From positions 1-7,148 of the forward strand of contig JAGGXL010000132.1 of the NCBI GenBank assembly GCA_021163085.1: a stretch of DNA of 7,148 nucleotides, in the 5' to 3' direction. Both the position numbers and the translations under genes were made by a program. Of the stretch, positions 5,154 to 7,148 are shown piece after piece; position 1 is the first letter of the stretch, and every line of letters begins with the position of its first letter. The DNA is from Thermodesulfobacterium sp. (GTDB taxonomy: Bacteria; Desulfobacterota; Thermodesulfobacteria; Thermodesulfobacteriales; Thermodesulfobacteriaceae). The notes under the pieces were generated by a model. That model did not search any database, was not told where the DNA came from, and saw only the letters and a list, made by a program, of their open reading frames with translations.

Positions 5154-6857
5154 CTAAACTAAAATCATTTCAGTGGTAGATTTACCTGCAGGTACCATAG
5201 GAAATACATTTTCTTCTGAAGCGATATGAACATCCAGTATAACCAGAGAATTCATATTTAACACCTTTTTAAGTACAGGCTCTACTTCTTCAGGCCTAGT
5301 GATTTTCATTCCAACTGCACCATAAGCTTCTGCAAGTTTTACAAAATCAGGCAATATATGAAATTTTACCTGAGAATATCTTTTTCCATAGAATAAACCC
5401 TGCCACTGTCTTACCATTCCTAAATAACCATTGTTAAGAATAATTATTTTAATAGGTAGTTTTTGTTCCACAGCAGTTGCTAATTCCTGAATATTCATTT
5501 GAATAGAACCATCACCAGCAACATCTATAACTAATTTGTCAGGATTTCCTATTTGAGCCCCTATGGAAGCAGGAAATCCAAATCCCATGGTTCCTAAACC
5601 ACCAGAAGTAATAAGAGTTCTTGGGTATTTAAATTTATAATATTGAGCAGCCCACATCTGATTTTGTCCAACCTCGGTAGCAATAATTGCTTCTCCTTTT
5701 GTAAACTCATATAGTTTTTCTATTACAAATTGAGGTTTTATATAGTTAGGATCCTTTTTATAAGAAAGGGGATATCTTTTTCTCCAGATGTCAATCTGTT
5801 CCCACCATTCTTTAAATCTTTCTTTCCAATATCTTTTAGGTTTTTTTACTCTTCTAACAATTTCTAAAATCCTTGTTAATGCTCTTTTACAATCAGCTAC
5901 AATAGGGACATGGACTTTAACATTTTTTTGAATTGAAGTAGGGTCTATGTCGATATGGATAATTTTAGCTCCGGGAGCAAAGGCATCTACTTTGCCTGTA
6001 ACACGGTCATCAAACCTTGCCCCAACTGCTAATAAAACATCACAGTTAGCTACAGCCATATTAGCATAATAAGTTCCATGCATACCGAGCATTCCAAGAG
6101 ACTGTTCATGCTCTCCAGGAAAAGATCCTAATCCCATAAGTGTCATAGTTACCGGAAGATTAAGTAATTCCGCCAATTTAATTGCTTCTGGTGAAGCTCC
6201 AGAAGATATAACCCCACCACCCAAAAGCAAAACAGGTCTTTCAGCCTGTTCGAGTAGAGAATATGCTTTTTCTATCTGTTTAACGTGAGGTTCATAAACA
6301 GGATTGTAACTTCTTAATTCTATTTCATCAGGATAGTTAAATTCTCCTTTTGCCTGTTGAATATCTTTAGGGATATCAACTACCACAGGTCCTGGTCTTC
6401 CGGTGCTTGCAATATAAAAAGCTGATTTTAAAATTTTAGGCAGATCTTCAATTCTTTTTATTAAAAAATTATGTTTTGTAATAGGTCTTGTTATTCCGGT
6501 AGTATCAACTTCTTGAAAAGCATCATTCCCTATGAGTTTTGTAGGTACTTGTCCTGTTAAAACCACTATAGGAATGGAATCCATATAAGCTGTAGCAATT
6601 CCAGTTACAGTATTTGTAGAACCAGGACCAGAAGTTACCAACACAACGCCGACCTTGCCAGTGGATCTGGCATAGCCATCAGCAGCATGAGCAGCTCCCT
6701 GTTCGTGTCTTACAAGAACATGTTTTATTTCAGGATTTTTATAAAGTTCATCGTAAATATCAATAACAGCTCCTCCTGGGTAACCAAAAATTACTTCTAT
6801 TCTTTCTTTTTTAAGAGCTTCTATAATCATTTGAGCTCCAGTCATTATTTTCCCCAA
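5154..6857 (-). CDS. ilvB: Acetolactate synthase large (catalytic) subunit
   Basis: A thiamine-diphosphate and FAD enzyme that condenses pyruvate with pyruvate or 2-oxobutyrate, the first common step of valine, leucine and isoleucine synthesis. The 567 residues are the normal length, in three domains. The N-terminal cofactor domain has GYPGGAVIDIYDEL (25-38), the catalytic Glu52 in RHEQGAAHAADGYAR, and SGPGSTN (76-82). The central domain has LLGGG (211-215) and RFDDRVTGK (281-289), typical of the FAD-binding acetolactate synthases. The C-terminal domain has GDGSIQMN (448-455) through ILNN (473-476) for cofactor and metal, and MVRQWQ (481-486). The start is TTG at 6857, because AGGAGG lies 8 bases upstream; the next in-frame ATG (6845, residue 5) would be 20 bases from that site. 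Being followed by ilvN marks it as the anabolic enzyme rather than the catabolic, FAD-free form. No leader peptide or attenuator is visible upstream. Confidence 0.96.
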   Translation of the reverse strand: MGKIMTGAQMIIEALKKERIEVIFGYPGGAVIDIYDELYKNPEIKHVLVRHEQGAAHAADGYARSTGKVGVVLVTSGPGSTNTVTGIATAYMDSIPIVVLTGQVPTKLIGNDAFQEVDTTGITRPITKHNFLIKRIEDLPKILKSAFYIASTGRPGPVVVDIPKDIQQAKGEFNYPDEIELRSYNPVYEPHVKQIEKAYSLLEQAERPVLLLGGGVISSGASPEAIKLAELLNLPVTMTLMGLGSFPGEHEQSLGMLGMHGTYYANMAVANCDVLLAVGARFDDRVTGKVDAFAPGAKIIHIDIDPTSIQKNVKVHVPIVADCKRALTRILEIVRRVKKPKRYWKERFKEWWEQIDIWRKRYPLSYKKDPNYIKPQFVIEKLYEFTKGEAIIATEVGQNQMWAAQYYKFKYPRTLITSGGLGTMGFGFPASIGAQIGNPDKLVIDVAGDGSIQMNIQELATAVEQKLPIKIIILNNGYLGMVRQWQGLFYGKRYSQVKFHILPDFVKLAEAYGAVGMKITRPEEVEPVLKKVLNMNSLVILDVHIASEENVFPMVPAGKSTTEMILV

Positions 6858-6865
6858 TTTAACTC

Positions 6866-6871
6866 CCTCCT
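6866..6871 (-). promoter_or_regulatory. Shine-Dalgarno site supporting a TTG start for ilvB
   Basis: AGGAGG on the coding strand is 8 bases before TTG at 6857 and 20 bases before the ATG at 6845. The first spacing equals that used by transketolase and is close to that of ilvN, so the TTG is the likelier initiation codon. Confidence 0.65.
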
Positions 6872-6917
6872 TATTTCAGATTTTTGAATTTTAGAAAAAG
6901 GTAGAAAAAAATATTAA

Positions 6918-7142
6918 TTAATCTATTTCTATCCCTTCGTATTGTTTAATTAATCTGTAAATTTGTTCTTTTATATAAAGTTTTTCTCTTTTTAAATGCT
7001 TAACTTTTATTTCTTCTTCAGGAGTTAAATAATTTTTTTGAAATATTTGAGCTACTTCATTTTCTAAAGATTGGTGTTTTTCAAACAATTCTTTAACATC
7101 TGGGTATTTCTCACCAAACCTTTTAACTACTTCTTTATTCAT
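6918..7142 (-). CDS. Small YdcH/DUF465-type protein
   Basis: A 74-residue, highly charged, probably all-helical cytoplasmic protein with no signal peptide or membrane segment. The pattern is that of the YdcH/DUF465 family: FGEKYPDVKELFEKHQSLEN (9-28), LTPEEE (39-44), then the Lys-rich helix KHLKREKLYIKEQIYRLI (48-65), predicted to pair as a helical hairpin or coiled coil. The biochemical role of this family is not known to me. The ATG at 7142 directly follows an in-frame TAG (7143-7145), so it is the earliest possible start; a GGTTAG stretch just before it is at most a weak ribosome site. It lies 60 bases before ilvB on the same strand and could share its transcript, but nothing links its function to amino acid synthesis. 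Confidence 0.8.
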   Translation of the reverse strand: MNKEVVKRFGEKYPDVKELFEKHQSLENEVAQIFQKNYLTPEEEIKVKHLKREKLYIKEQIYRLIKQYEGIEID

Positions 7143-7148
7143 CTAACC

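Noticed and set aside
6888..6917. Promoter between the YdcH-like gene and ilvB (TTAATA, 18 bases, TAAAAT)
   Set aside because: The match to the -35 box is poor and the region is almost entirely A/T, so such a match is expected by chance.
1..7148. CRISPR array, tRNA, insertion sequence, or antiviral system
   Set aside because: I saw no regularly spaced repeats, no tRNA-like cloverleaf, no terminal inverted repeats with transposase, and no defence domains; nearly all of the sequence is accounted for by housekeeping genes.

Overview
The window is a block of genes all read from the minus strand, so transcription runs from high to low coordinates. It looks like ordinary bacterial core metabolism and export, not a mobile or defence island. 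The DNA is AT-rich. The proteins are rich in Lys, Ile, Glu and Phe, and most cistrons that are not overlapped have strong AGGAGG Shine-Dalgarno sites. From protein style and gene content I suspect a low-GC thermophile of the Thermodesulfobacterium type. That is an inference; no rRNA or other marker is present to confirm it.

In transcription order the genes are as follows. A small YdcH/DUF465-type coiled-coil protein (7142-6918) comes first. Next are the large (ilvB, 6857-5154) and small (ilvN, 5133-4636) subunits of acetolactate synthase. A 96-base intergenic gap carries a plausible sigma-70 promoter. Then come a full-length transketolase (4539-2593), tatC (2600-1857), tatA (1855-1619), a sugar-1-phosphate nucleotidyltransferase-like gene (1611-730), and an APH-family (AmgK-like) kinase (733 to the left edge).

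The last five genes are packed with overlaps or near-zero gaps: 8 bases between transketolase and tatC, 1 base between tatC and tatA, 7 bases between tatA and the nucleotidyltransferase, and an ATGA overlap between nucleotidyltransferase and kinase. They are probably one transcriptional unit. Functionally it mixes pentose-phosphate metabolism, twin-arginine export, and a sugar kinase/nucleotidyltransferase pair that resembles the MurNAc-recycling AmgK/MurU logic.

The most notable finding is that the kinase is broken by a single -1 frame change near base 299. The N-terminal lobe (ATP-binding loop) is in one frame. The catalytic HRDF and metal-binding DFQ motifs continue in another frame, which stays open to the left edge. 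This could be a real mutation, an assembly error, or less likely a recoding site. I found no tRNA, rRNA, CRISPR array, insertion sequence or convincing intrinsic terminator, and no gene-free stretch over 300 bases. I did not find a clearly undescribed biological system here.
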